From Fodinibius salinus (GTDB lineage Bacteria; Bacteroidota; Rhodothermia; Balneolales; Balneolaceae), in NCBI RefSeq assembly GCF_008124865.1, contig NZ_VNHY01000001.1:868001-932000 (forward strand): a DNA stretch of 64,000 bases. The letters are read 5' to 3'. Positions 53,916 to 63,601 of this stretch are shown here, piece after piece; position 1 is the first letter of the stretch; each line of letters starts with the position of its first letter. The position numbers and the translations under genes were made by a program. Under the pieces are notes generated by a model that worked only from the letters and a program-made list of their open reading frames with translations, was not told the origin of the DNA and did not search any database.

Positions 53916-54635
53916 ATGCAGAAAGACCCGATACTCAAAGTTACGAATCTTACACAACAATTCAGCAGTGGCGATCATACACTTACTGTTATTGATGATG
54001 TTAGTTTTTCAGTTCAAAAAGGTACCAGTTGTTCTATTGTTGGTCCATCAGGCAGTGGAAAAACTACTCTTTTAGGACTCTGCGCCGGTCTGGATCGCCC
54101 CACCAGCGGGCAGATCATCCTGAATGGTACAAATCTCAACCCATTAAATGAAGACCAGCGCGCCGAAATTCGCAATAAGCACGTGGGGTTCGTTTTTCAA
54201 ACTTTTCAGTTGGTGCCTACCCTTACCGCCCTAGAAAATGTGATGGTACCTCTCGAACTGAGAGGAGAAGAAAGATCTGAAGTAGAACACGATGCCAAAG
54301 ATTTACTGCAGGATGTTGGGCTTGGCGACCGCATGGATCATTATCCGGCGCAACTCTCCGGTGGCGAACAGCAGCGAGTGGCCATTGCACGAGCTTTTAT
54401 CAACAAGCCGCGCATTTTATTTGCTGACGAACCTACCGGTAATCTCGATACTGACACAGGCAGTACCATAGAAAAGTTACTCTTTGATCTGAATGAAGCT
54501 ATTGGCACTACGCTGGTGCTGGTAACGCATGACCTGTCTCTGGCCAAGCAATGCCAGCGTATGATCAGCCTGGAAAATGGCCAAATTTTTGATGATGAAT
54601 GGATTGCCGACTCCCAATCAGCCCAACTAATCTAA
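53916..54635 (+). CDS. ABC transporter ATP-binding protein (YbbA/LolD-like)
   Basis: The 239-residue ATPase has Walker A GPSGSGKTTLLGL, the Q-loop region FVFQTFQLVPTLTALEN, the signature LSGGEQQRVAIARAF, Walker B ILFADEPTGNLD and the H-loop VTHDLSLA. This is the MacB/LolD/YbbA group, which pairs with FtsX-like permeases. The permease gene follows after 18 bases. Divergence from the TesA-like gene points to the YbbAP system, which is thought to act on the envelope lipid or lipoprotein pathway; substrate not known. Confidence 0.93.
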   Translation: MQKDPILKVTNLTQQFSSGDHTLTVIDDVSFSVQKGTSCSIVGPSGSGKTTLLGLCAGLDRPTSGQIILNGTNLNPLNEDQRAEIRNKHVGFVFQTFQLVPTLTALENVMVPLELRGEERSEVEHDAKDLLQDVGLGDRMDHYPAQLSGGEQQRVAIARAFINKPRILFADEPTGNLDTDTGSTIEKLLFDLNEAIGTTLVLVTHDLSLAKQCQRMISLENGQIFDDEWIADSQSAQLI

Positions 54636-54653
54636 AGATTTTTATACCCGTTT

Positions 54654-57200
54654 ATGTCTTCATTCTTCTCTAAATGGTCATGGAAAATGGCCTGGCGCGA
54701 CGCTCGTTCAAACAAAAAGCGGCTTTTTATCTATATCTCAGCCATTATTATTGGTGTGGCAGCTCAAGTGGCTATTACCTCATTCAGAGACAGCCTGAAC
54801 AATACCATCGACAACCAATCCAAGGAACTGTTGGGCGCCGATCTGGAAATTGAAACAGAAAAACCACCCCCCGACACCCTTACTACCTATTTTAATTCGC
54901 TGGGCGGTGAACAGGCTACCATCACACAATTTCCGTCTATGGTGCTACTTCCCAAAACCGGATATACCCGTCTGTCGAATATTCGCGCACTCAAAGGTGA
55001 CTTCCCATTTTACGGCAAACTGGAGACTATACCATCATCAGCTGCACAATCCTTTAAGACTGACTCATCAGCACTAGTTGATCAGGCATTGCTAACACAA
55101 TTTGGGGCTGAAGTAGGAGACTCTATTAAAATAGGTGAAGTTACTTTTCCCATTGGCGGTGCGATAACCAAAGTGCCCGGCGAAGCAGCTGCAGCATCAC
55201 TCGTGGGGCCGCGCATTTTTATCCCGCAGTCTATGCTAACCGCCACAAACCTTATCCAACCCGGCAGCCGCGTAGAGTATAAACAATATTTTAAGTTTGC
55301 TGACGGCCGGGCCATGAATCCTATAGAAACAGAACTTGATTCGCTCGAAAGTAGCCTTAATATGGATGTGGATTACGAGACGGTAGAAGAACGGCGTGAA
55401 GAAATCGGCGAAGCTATCAGCAATCTGGGCAAATTTCTTAATCTTGTTGGCTTTATTGCCCTGTTGCTGGGAGGCATTGGTGTAGCCAGTTCCATCCACG
55501 TGTATATCAATCAAAAGATTAATACGGCATCGGTTCTGCGTTGCTTCGGTGCGTCTTCGAATCAGACAATGAGCATTTTCCTCATACAAGCCGTCGTGCT
55601 TGGATTTTTGGGGGCCCTTACCGGCACGGTGCTCGGCGTGGGGATTCAATACTTGCTGCCTAGCTTGGTAAGCGATTTCCTGCCGGTAAATGTGGAGCTT
55701 ACGATATCCTGGCTTTCTATTGGTCTTGGACTGTTCACCGGCACCGGGGTTGCGCTGGTCTTTGCCCTGCTCCCACTAATGGGGCTCCGAAAAGCTTCAC
55801 CACTGTATGCCCTGCGTACCATCGAAGGATCCATTACCGAACTGCTATCCACCAAAACAAAATCAATTATCTATACTGCTGTAGTAATAACGGTGGTAGG
55901 CTACGCTGTCCTGCTTACCGGGGATTGGCTTATTGGCGGACTTTTTACGCTTGGCATGATCGGAGCATTTGCATTACTTCTTCTAGTCGCAAAAATGCTT
56001 ATCAAATTAGTACGTCAATTTTTTCCCTCACACTGGCCGTACGTATGGCGACAGGGGTTAGCTAACTTATACCGTCCACACAATCAAACAGCCACGCTTA
56101 TGCTCTCTCTTGGATTGGGGATGCTTTTGGTTAGCACACTTTATTTTAGCCAGGATATGCTAATGAAAGAACTTGATTTTGCTACTCGCGATGATGCTCC
56201 AAATCTTATCTTCTTCGATATTCAACCTGACCAAAATGAGGGCGTCAACCAGCTTTTGAAGGATAACAATTTGCCTGTACTACAAAACGTACCCATGGTT
56301 ACCATGCGGCTGGATTCCCTGCGAGGACGCAGCACACAGGCCATCGACGATGATTCTACTAATAATGTACGCGACTGGGCGCTGCGCCGTGAATATCGTT
56401 CCACCTATCGCGATTCGCTCATCGACTCCGAGACCCTGACCCAAGGCAAATGGATTGGCCAAACACCTGATACCGGACGTGTCCCCATTTCGGCAGCCAA
56501 AGAAATTGCTACGGATCTCAATCTTTCTATCGGGGATTCCCTTACCTTTGATGTACAGGGTGTACCCGTCAAGGGTTATGTGGCCAGTATCCGCAAAGTT
56601 GACTTTCAACGGGTCCAACCTAATTTCTTTATGCTCTTCCCGACTGGTGTACTCGAACCGGCCCCCCAAATTTATGTAACCATCTCCCGTGCCGCAAATG
56701 AGGATATTTCCGCTTCCGTCCAGCAGGCCGTGGTACAAGAATATCCCAATATTTCGGCTCTTAATGTGGGACAAATCTTGGAAACCATTAATCAATTTAT
56801 TGGCAAAATATCATTTGCCGTGCAGTTTATGGCGTTGTTTAGCATTATCACAGGACTCATTGTCCTGGCCAGTTCTGTAGCTACCAGCCGATTCCAGCGT
56901 ATCAAAGAAAGTGTACTGCTGCGTACTCTCGGTGCCAGCAAAAAACAAATCATCCAAATACTATCCGTGGAATACCTCTTTCTGGGAATCCTCTCTGCAC
57001 TTACGGGACTAATATTATCCATCGGCGCCACTTGGCTGCTGGCATATTTTTACTTTGACATCACCTTTACTCCGAACCTGTGGGTTATTTTGATTGGCAT
57101 ACTTGCAGTTACTGCTCTAACAATCTTCATTGGGATGATCAACAGCCGCAGCATCTATACCAAAACACCGCTCAAAGTACTTCGCCTGGAAACTACCTAA
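54654..57200 (+). CDS. ABC transporter permease with FtsX domains (YbbP-like)
   Basis: The 848-residue protein has an N-terminal helix (FIYISAIIIGVAAQVAI), a large periplasmic domain, and two groups of membrane helices holding FtsX-type domains. The first group (about 260-440) has FLNLVGFIALLLGGIGVASS; the second, near the C-terminus, has FMALFSIITGLIVLASSVATS and LRTLGASKKQI. This duplicated plan is that of YbbP. It works with the ATPase gene 18 bases upstream. A small membrane ORF follows. Confidence 0.92.
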   Translation: MSSFFSKWSWKMAWRDARSNKKRLFIYISAIIIGVAAQVAITSFRDSLNNTIDNQSKELLGADLEIETEKPPPDTLTTYFNSLGGEQATITQFPSMVLLPKTGYTRLSNIRALKGDFPFYGKLETIPSSAAQSFKTDSSALVDQALLTQFGAEVGDSIKIGEVTFPIGGAITKVPGEAAAASLVGPRIFIPQSMLTATNLIQPGSRVEYKQYFKFADGRAMNPIETELDSLESSLNMDVDYETVEERREEIGEAISNLGKFLNLVGFIALLLGGIGVASSIHVYINQKINTASVLRCFGASSNQTMSIFLIQAVVLGFLGALTGTVLGVGIQYLLPSLVSDFLPVNVELTISWLSIGLGLFTGTGVALVFALLPLMGLRKASPLYALRTIEGSITELLSTKTKSIIYTAVVITVVGYAVLLTGDWLIGGLFTLGMIGAFALLLLVAKMLIKLVRQFFPSHWPYVWRQGLANLYRPHNQTATLMLSLGLGMLLVSTLYFSQDMLMKELDFATRDDAPNLIFFDIQPDQNEGVNQLLKDNNLPVLQNVPMVTMRLDSLRGRSTQAIDDDSTNNVRDWALRREYRSTYRDSLIDSETLTQGKWIGQTPDTGRVPISAAKEIATDLNLSIGDSLTFDVQGVPVKGYVASIRKVDFQRVQPNFFMLFPTGVLEPAPQIYVTISRAANEDISASVQQAVVQEYPNISALNVGQILETINQFIGKISFAVQFMALFSIITGLIVLASSVATSRFQRIKESVLLRTLGASKKQIIQILSVEYLFLGILSALTGLILSIGATWLLAYFYFDITFTPNLWVILIGILAVTALTIFIGMINSRSIYTKTPLKVLRLETT

Positions 57201-57207
57201 AGCTAAT

Positions 57208-57381
57208 ATGATGAATATTTCCCAACGAACAAGTCTTATATCAGGCATCATTTTAGTGGTTTGCCTGCTCATAGCAGTCTTAACCTATTATTACACCGGC
57301 CAAATAGTTATTGCCATCTTCTTTGCCCCACCCATCATCCACTGGATCCTAAAAAAACGACAAAAGTCATCGGATAGTTAA
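57208..57381 (+). CDS. Very small membrane protein after the ABC permease
   Basis: This 57-residue ORF starts at ATG 57208 (a second ATG follows at once), seven bases after the permease stop. It has two hydrophobic stretches, LISGIILVVCLLIAVLTYYY and IVIAIFFAPPIIHWIL, and a basic tail KKRQKSSDS. The compact hydrophobic pattern and tight spacing support a real gene in the ABC operon. It has no recognised family. Confidence 0.6.
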   Translation: MMNISQRTSLISGIILVVCLLIAVLTYYYTGQIVIAIFFAPPIIHWILKKRQKSSDS

Positions 57382-57456
57382 TATCCTAAGCACATTTGTT
57401 AATAGAAGTAAGCTTACTCATATTACAGTAGTGTTAATCTTATATTAATCGTAGAT

Positions 57457-58569
57457 ATGAGTACTAAAAAAACGTTTAGCCATTTTTTACCTGATATTCG
57501 GTTGCCCTCCCGGAAACAGAAAGATGCCGGTGCTGCACCGGGAACTATCGAACATATTGGTGAACGCCATCTCGACGAAGTTCAAATAATCGTTCGTGAC
57601 TATGATGAGAACCAGTTAAATGTAGAATCTGTTCCCGATATCCATAATGTGCAGCCCTTTCTTGAAGCCGCATCCAACACATGGATTCAGGTTAGTGGCC
57701 TCCACGATACCGATAAATTGACATCCATCTGGGAGTTTTTTGACCTCCATCCCCTTATTCGGGAAGACATTGTTAATACAGCTCAGCGTCCCAAAGTAGA
57801 ATTCTATGATAACTGTGTGTTTTTCGTAATGCGCATGCTCAATTATTCGGATCAAGAACTTACGGCTGAGCAAATAAGCATCGTCCTTGGCAACGATTTT
57901 GTGTTATGTTTTCAAGAGACAGGCGAAGACTATTTCAATCCTATTGTAAAGCGGTTATCTACCAAAGATGCACGTATCCGCAAGCAAGGTACCGATTATC
58001 TTACCTATGCACTTATCGATACTGTAGTAGATTATTATTTTAATATCATCAATCATTTAGCCGATGAAATTGAACAGGTAGAAGATGAACTGCTTGAAGA
58101 ATCAGACACTGAGCAGTTAAATCAGATCCACAAACTGCGCAGAGAAATTATCTTTTTCCGCAAATCCATCTGGCCACTGCGTGATGCCGTTAACGCAACC
58201 ATTCGCGACGAAACAACCTTTATAGAAGATAATACAAAAATATATCTGCGGGATGTATATGACCACATGATTCAGTTGATTGACAATATTGAACATTACC
58301 GCGATATGATGCTGGGCATGCATGATATGTATATGTCACAAGTCAGTAACAGGATGAATGAGGTAATGAAAGTACTAACGATTATTGCCACTATTTTTAT
58401 TCCCCTGACTTTTATTGCCGGCATTTACGGGATGAACTTTAATCCCGAAAACAGCCCTTATAATATGCCGGAACTCAGCTGGTACTGGGGGTATCCTGCA
58501 TCACTGGGTTTTATGACCATTATCGCTCTAATTATGATCTATTATTTTAAACGAAAAGGCTGGTTTTAG
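57457..58569 (+). CDS. corA: CorA magnesium/cobalt transporter
   Basis: The 370-residue protein has a large cytoplasmic alpha/beta domain with LIREDIVNTAQRPKVEFYDN, a long helix region, and two C-terminal membrane helices. The first ends in the diagnostic GMN motif (IYGMNF) and the second precedes the basic tail YYFKRKGWF. CorA channels form pentamers that import Mg2+ (and Co2+/Ni2+). Length and order are normal. It is monocistronic by spacing. Confidence 0.95.
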   Translation: MSTKKTFSHFLPDIRLPSRKQKDAGAAPGTIEHIGERHLDEVQIIVRDYDENQLNVESVPDIHNVQPFLEAASNTWIQVSGLHDTDKLTSIWEFFDLHPLIREDIVNTAQRPKVEFYDNCVFFVMRMLNYSDQELTAEQISIVLGNDFVLCFQETGEDYFNPIVKRLSTKDARIRKQGTDYLTYALIDTVVDYYFNIINHLADEIEQVEDELLEESDTEQLNQIHKLRREIIFFRKSIWPLRDAVNATIRDETTFIEDNTKIYLRDVYDHMIQLIDNIEHYRDMMLGMHDMYMSQVSNRMNEVMKVLTIIATIFIPLTFIAGIYGMNFNPENSPYNMPELSWYWGYPASLGFMTIIALIMIYYFKRKGWF

Positions 58570-58679
58570 TTTTTTTTCAAACATTATCACCTTTAATAGA
58601 ATAATTATTTTTTTCTGATAATTGATTATCTTATCTAATAACAAATCTACTTTATTTAAAACGAATCAAAGAGGCTACC

Positions 58680-59567
58680 ATGGAAAATATCAATATTCTA
58701 GTACCGCTCGATTTTTCCGATCTGGGATCGAAAGCACTGTACTCGGCTGAAAAGATGGCGAAATTATTTAATGGTTCTATCACACCCTTCCACTCATACC
58801 TTCCGCTTAACGAAGTTAACAGCGGGCCCTACATGTTTGGGATGGAACCAGCCTCGGTAGGAGAATATGATAACATTGAAGATACGCTGCACGATCGCTT
58901 AGCCGAAATTGCCAATGAGGCAGTAGATTCTTCCCTGCTGACGGAACCGCAAATTTCTATTGGCAACCCAGCACAAACCATTGTTGAAGAGGGAGAAAAA
59001 TTTGACATGATCGTAATGTCCACCCACGGCCGTACAGGGTTTTCGCGATTTTTCTTGGGATCGGTGTCGGAAAAAGTGCTACGCACTTCGCGCGTGCCGG
59101 TGCTCATTGTAAATCAAGAACGTGAGCTTGATACGTTGAACCGAATCATGCTTACCACCGATTTTTCGGATAACTCGCGGGCAGCCTTCCCCTTTGCCAA
59201 AGCTATTGCCAAACAGGCCGGCGCTAAACTTGAACTGGTAAACATTTTGGCTTACGACCAACAGCATGAAGAACAGCCGGAACAATCTAAAATCGACCTG
59301 CGCCGACAACGACTTGATGTGCTGGCGAAAGAACAGCTGCACGAAATAAGTGATCTGGTGGAAACAAAAGTTATAGTCTCCACCGAAACCCCACACGAAG
59401 CAATCTTAAATTTTAATCTCAATAATCCCCACGATTTGATTGTTATGTCCACTGTGGGACGAACCGGCATCGACTATCTTATGATGGGGAGTACTACGGC
59501 TAATGTGGCCAGACATGTTAAAAGCCCCGTACTGAGCTTGAATCCTAAACAACAAACTGAGCAGTGA
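58680..59567 (+). CDS. Universal stress protein, tandem UspA domains
   Basis: The 295-residue protein has two UspA domains. The first (about 1-145) starts INILVPLDFSDLGSKALYSA and carries the ATP-binding GxxGxF motif in STHGRTGFSRFFLGSVSEKV. The second (about 150-290) starts IMLTTDFSDNSRAAFPFAKA and ends STVGRTGIDYLMMGSTT. Tandem UspA proteins bind ATP and help survive stress. It overlaps the next gene by four bases (GTGA at 59564-59567), so the two are co-translated. Confidence 0.93.
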   Translation: MENINILVPLDFSDLGSKALYSAEKMAKLFNGSITPFHSYLPLNEVNSGPYMFGMEPASVGEYDNIEDTLHDRLAEIANEAVDSSLLTEPQISIGNPAQTIVEEGEKFDMIVMSTHGRTGFSRFFLGSVSEKVLRTSRVPVLIVNQERELDTLNRIMLTTDFSDNSRAAFPFAKAIAKQAGAKLELVNILAYDQQHEEQPEQSKIDLRRQRLDVLAKEQLHEISDLVETKVIVSTETPHEAILNFNLNNPHDLIVMSTVGRTGIDYLMMGSTTANVARHVKSPVLSLNPKQQTEQ

Positions 59568-60577
59568 AGCACACTGACTTTTCTTTTGTTTTTATTTTCT
59601 TTCTCGTATTTGCATTGATCAGCGGCTGTGGCACCGAATATCAGCCTTCAGAAGAAGACAAAGAGGATCAGGAACCACAAGAAGAAACCAATCTTCCTAC
59701 TACCGATGCTGTAGCAGCTGATGCCAATCTGGATGCTGTGACATGGAATTTACTAGGATATGGAACGGGCTTTACCGGACCTTCGGACACTCTGCAACAA
59801 ACGAAAAATATTATCAGTGTCATCGACTCTCTTGATGCCGATTTGTATGCCTTCCAGGAGGTAGCTGGCCAACGAGACCTGGATAAAATCGTAGATCAAA
59901 TGAAAGAATTTAAGGGATTTGTGACTGATTTCGTGCCCCGATCCCAAAAAATGGCTGTTGCCTATAACACAAATACAATTGATTCTCTGGAGGCGGGCTC
60001 AATAAAAAATGTTGCCAACATTAGTAATAACGACTGGAGCTACTACTGGGCCAGTGGACGCATTCCACTGTATTTCCGATTTAACTACACCTTTGGAAAT
60101 ACTACCAAAGAATTCTATGCTGTCGTTATTCACGGAAAGGCTAGTGCCGAGTACGAGGCCTATCAACGGCGAAAAAAAGCAGCCGAAGGACTTTATACTT
60201 ACCTGCAAAATAACAAGCCGGATGCCAATATTATCTTGCTGGGCGATTATAATGATGATGTGGATAAGTCTATATACTCTTCTGAAGATCAGAATGGGAA
60301 TGAAGTATATCAGCAAACCCCCTATTATAATTTTGTTAATGATACCCAAAATTTTGAGGTCATCACTAAAAAATTCTCTGATACGGACGAATCTGCTTCG
60401 GTCAACTATTCAGACATCGTTGATCACATCACCATGAGCGATGAGCTGTCTAACTTGTATGTTGACAACAGTACCGATATTTACAAAGAGCCCCAGTCGT
60501 TTATCACCAATTACGGTACTACTACCTCTGATCATCTTCCCGTCTCGGCCGCATTTGATATTACGGCTTCGAATTAA
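59564..60577 (+). CDS. Endonuclease/exonuclease/phosphatase-fold lipoprotein
   Basis: The 337-residue protein starts at GTG 59564, overlapping the UspA stop. It has a lipoprotein signal (VFALISGC, C22), then an acidic spacer, then the EEP fold: VTWNLLGYGTGF, YAFQEVAG with the metal-binding glutamate, AVVIHGKAS, ILLGDYNDDV with the catalytic aspartate and asparagine, and the ending TSDHLPVSA with the last Asp-His pair. The active site is complete. The target may be extracellular DNA or a phosphoester. Co-translation with a stress protein is unusual. Confidence 0.88.
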   Translation: MKHTDFSFVFIFFLVFALISGCGTEYQPSEEDKEDQEPQEETNLPTTDAVAADANLDAVTWNLLGYGTGFTGPSDTLQQTKNIISVIDSLDADLYAFQEVAGQRDLDKIVDQMKEFKGFVTDFVPRSQKMAVAYNTNTIDSLEAGSIKNVANISNNDWSYYWASGRIPLYFRFNYTFGNTTKEFYAVVIHGKASAEYEAYQRRKKAAEGLYTYLQNNKPDANIILLGDYNDDVDKSIYSSEDQNGNEVYQQTPYYNFVNDTQNFEVITKKFSDTDESASVNYSDIVDHITMSDELSNLYVDNSTDIYKEPQSFITNYGTTTSDHLPVSAAFDITASN

Positions 60578-60698
60578 CCTGTGTATCATTAAAGTACGAT
60601 AAGCAAGTAAATTATCTATCCCGCGGCTTCATTCGCCCCATTGGAATCGGGGTTCTTTGTGCACAGCATGGCATTACACCCTATATCCCTCACAAAAT

Positions 60699-62180
60699 TT
60701 AAAGTGCCATTTTAAAGCCGGCCATCACATTTATCCTAGTCACCTCTTCGGTTGCCACTTCGCGGGTACTGGGCGTTTGATATAACGTATTTTGATCTTT
60801 CCAAAAGCTGTACTGCAACCCAAAGTCGAACATGAGCCCTTTCGTGATAATCGCACTAAATCCACCGTTAATAAACTGCCGATCTCTGTTTAAATTTTTC
60901 TGTGGACTGGGGAAATAAGCATAGCCAATACGAGGTGTAAACCGTTCATTAATAGCATATTCTATACCTCCGCGCAGGTTTATCACATCCCGGAAGTTGG
61001 ATCGAACAACATTGTTAATCCCGTTTTCCTGGGGATTTAAGTTAAGGTCATCAAACTCTATACGTGCATCCGAATAAAATACCGCCTCTGCCGAAGCCGA
61101 AAGGGTAACGCTATTCGCTAAAGCTACCGTTGCCCCACCATTAATTCGCCGGGGACGCGTAATTTTATATGAAAACGCTCCGGGTGCATCGTCTTCAAAA
61201 ACCACACCGTTGTCAAAAGTAGTTCTCAAACTGGTATTATATTCTTCATCAATATGTAATGTGCTGGGAAATTCATACGCCCCCCCAATACTTAGCTGTT
61301 CCACTGGTTTAAACACAAACCCAATCCTGGCGCTAAACGCACGAATATCTCCATCAATAGTATCAATACTTTCTATTGACTCAATATCAGTCTCAAAGTT
61401 ACCGTCTCCGTCAGTATCAATAAACTGCGCGTCATAATCGTTTTGACGATCCGACTCCAAAAAGTTACGGCGATAAGAATATGAACCGCTCAGATATCCC
61501 ACGGAAGCTCCTACAAAGAAATTCTTTGAAAATTCAGTAGCAATAAATGCCGAATACTCTCCCATTCGGCCCCGCTCAGTAAGTTCAAAATCCTGATTGA
61601 TACCTGGATATGAATTAGGGTTAGAAAAAAAGCGAAAGATAGATTTTGTGTTGGCAAAAGAACTGTCGGTCGCCGCAAAATCAATGGCATACACATCAAA
61701 AGCAGCAAAAAACAGACTATCGTCAGCAAAAGAGCTATTATAAAAATCAGTGATGGTAGACTCGTTATTGCGGCCACTGCCAGACAATGCACGGTTAAAA
61801 TCAGTGGTTTGACTAAAGCCCCCACCAATCACCAAGCTGCCCCGAGCCGTTGGAATCTTATAGGCCAACATGGCATCTCCTATGCTGGTCTGATTATCAG
61901 AATATTGCGAAGTATTTCCCAAATACGTGCTGCTTTCATCCAAAAATCGACTGCTTAATCCAAGTGATAAATAGCTGTCTTTCAGCAAGGCCATCGTGGC
62001 CGGATTTGCCTGGAACCCACCCAGTCCTGCGGCATCGCTGACTCCCGGCATCACCAAACTCACCGGATCATACGAAGGATATTCGAGGCTATATCGCAAT
62101 ACATCATCCGCCGTTTGAGCGTTAAGCACTCCGGCCAGAACAAAAAGTAAGGCGAATGCAATTATGCTTTTTTTACACAT
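60699..62180 (-). CDS. FadL/OmpP1-type outer membrane transport protein
   Basis: Starting at ATG 62180 (a start 30 bases upstream is possible), the 493-residue protein has a signal peptide (IIAFALLFVLAGVLNAQ) and the FadL/TodX pattern: an N-terminal hatch with GVSDAAGLGGFQANPATMAL, then repeated beta strands, and IGGAYEFPSTLHIDEEYN with FTPRIGYAYFP and GLMFDFGLQYSFW late in the barrel. FadL proteins let long-chain fatty acids and other hydrophobic compounds diffuse across the outer membrane. Neighbours give no hint of the substrate. Confidence 0.85.
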   Translation of the reverse strand: MCKKSIIAFALLFVLAGVLNAQTADDVLRYSLEYPSYDPVSLVMPGVSDAAGLGGFQANPATMALLKDSYLSLGLSSRFLDESSTYLGNTSQYSDNQTSIGDAMLAYKIPTARGSLVIGGGFSQTTDFNRALSGSGRNNESTITDFYNSSFADDSLFFAAFDVYAIDFAATDSSFANTKSIFRFFSNPNSYPGINQDFELTERGRMGEYSAFIATEFSKNFFVGASVGYLSGSYSYRRNFLESDRQNDYDAQFIDTDGDGNFETDIESIESIDTIDGDIRAFSARIGFVFKPVEQLSIGGAYEFPSTLHIDEEYNTSLRTTFDNGVVFEDDAPGAFSYKITRPRRINGGATVALANSVTLSASAEAVFYSDARIEFDDLNLNPQENGINNVVRSNFRDVINLRGGIEYAINERFTPRIGYAYFPSPQKNLNRDRQFINGGFSAIITKGLMFDFGLQYSFWKDQNTLYQTPSTREVATEEVTRINVMAGFKMAL

Positions 62181-62237
62181 ACTTCTCGTAGTTGCTGGAA
62201 AATTCATCATCTCAATTTATAGAATTGAATTTATAGG

Positions 62238-63494
62238 CTAATTGTCGCGACTTCTATCTGAGGATGAGCTTCCGCCACCGTCATTTCCTCCACTCCGGGA
62301 ACGGGATGAACTGCCGCGTGAACGTGAACTGCTCGACGAAGACTGACTGCTACCTACACTCGATCTATTGCTAGTGCTGGATCCTACTGTAGATCGACTT
62401 CTAGTAGTTGCTGCTGAAGAAGAACCAAAACTAGATCTGATAGATGACCCAAAGGTAGAATTAGACCTACTGCCAGTAGTTAAGGTCTGCGAATTTCGTT
62501 TTAAAAACTCTTTAAAACGATTTAACAGGGTACGCCTGTCGTTTTCTCGCACCTCAACTGTAACCTTTTGAAAGGTTCTGGATTGTTGCTGTGTAGCTAT
62601 ATTATCCAAATCATTATCTGAAACAGAACGATTGCGAATACGCTGTGAGGAACGGTTATCATTACCGCGATCGTCTCGGCTACGAACTGTCCCTCGGCTG
62701 TTGTTTTCCGAACTACTGCTATTGCGTACTGTGCCTCGGTTACGGGTCCGCGAAGTGCCTACCGAAGACCGAGTACGTACGGTAGTACCACCGGACGTTA
62801 CGATCGATTTTTGCAGGCCTCTGACCGTTCCATTATTACTCCCTCTGCTCCTGTTTACATTTACCCGATCCGTACCAATACTACGCCGTCCGTATCGATT
62901 ATTTTTGCTTACATCCTGGCTATTGCTACCATAATAAATACTGGATCCATAAGAATTACTATAGGCATCGTGGTTGTGATATCCCCAAAATCCACTATAG
63001 CCATAACCGTAAAATCGATTATAAAAATAACTGTGATAAGGATATCTCCAAGAAAAGCCAAGACTAAAACGGCTGCCATAATAATACCGTGGACTATAGA
63101 AACTACCGAATCTCCAGGAATTGTAAAATGGACTGGTTGTCAGATATGGCTGTTGCCATCCATAAGGATAGTATCCGTAGTCATTAAAAGATAAACCATA
63201 AAAATTATAGGGATTACATTCACATTCCTCCCATTTTTGAAGATATTCATAATATTTATAAGTGCTTCTATAGTCATCCTCTAATGACTGCCTGGTCTTG
63301 ATGTTCTCTCCCTTCTCCTTATAGGCCTCTGCAGTTTCACCATTATTGTCGTCATCAGTCCATGAGTAACCACTTACGTTTTCTTCTTGCTCATCGTTAC
63401 TTTTCTGAGTCGTTTTCGAATATTGCAACTGCGTATAACAACCTGTTAACAGTATCGCAAACAACGTAAGTAACAAAGCTTTGAAATGTCTCAT
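62238..63494 (-). CDS. Tyr/Gly-rich and Ser/Arg-rich lipoprotein, unknown function
   Basis: The 418-residue protein has a lipoprotein signal (LFAILLTGC, C19), an acidic stretch, then a Tyr/Phe/Gly/Ser-rich section at about 100-185 (YGYYPYGWQQPY, FYNRFYGYGYSGFWGYHN) and a long Ser/Arg/Gly/Thr-rich tail (from about residue 205 to the end, for example SSSSSRSRGSSSRSR). The middle could form sticky or amyloid-like surfaces; the basic tail could bind nucleic acid or polysaccharide. No enzyme motif is seen. It sits between the FadL-type porin and the LuxR-type regulator. Confidence 0.75.
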   Translation of the reverse strand: MRHFKALLLTLFAILLTGCYTQLQYSKTTQKSNDEQEENVSGYSWTDDDNNGETAEAYKEKGENIKTRQSLEDDYRSTYKYYEYLQKWEECECNPYNFYGLSFNDYGYYPYGWQQPYLTTSPFYNSWRFGSFYSPRYYYGSRFSLGFSWRYPYHSYFYNRFYGYGYSGFWGYHNHDAYSNSYGSSIYYGSNSQDVSKNNRYGRRSIGTDRVNVNRSRGSNNGTVRGLQKSIVTSGGTTVRTRSSVGTSRTRNRGTVRNSSSSENNSRGTVRSRDDRGNDNRSSQRIRNRSVSDNDLDNIATQQQSRTFQKVTVEVRENDRRTLLNRFKEFLKRNSQTLTTGSRSNSTFGSSIRSSFGSSSAATTRSRSTVGSSTSNRSSVGSSQSSSSSSRSRGSSSRSRSGGNDGGGSSSSDRSRDN

Positions 63495-63601
63495 AACAGA
63501 CTCCTCTGGGGATTTAGTTTATCCATGTAAAGTGATTTTCAGCTTCTACTAAAACTTATGAACTGTTTTGTTATCCAACAATCACATGTTCATGTGAAGG
63601 A

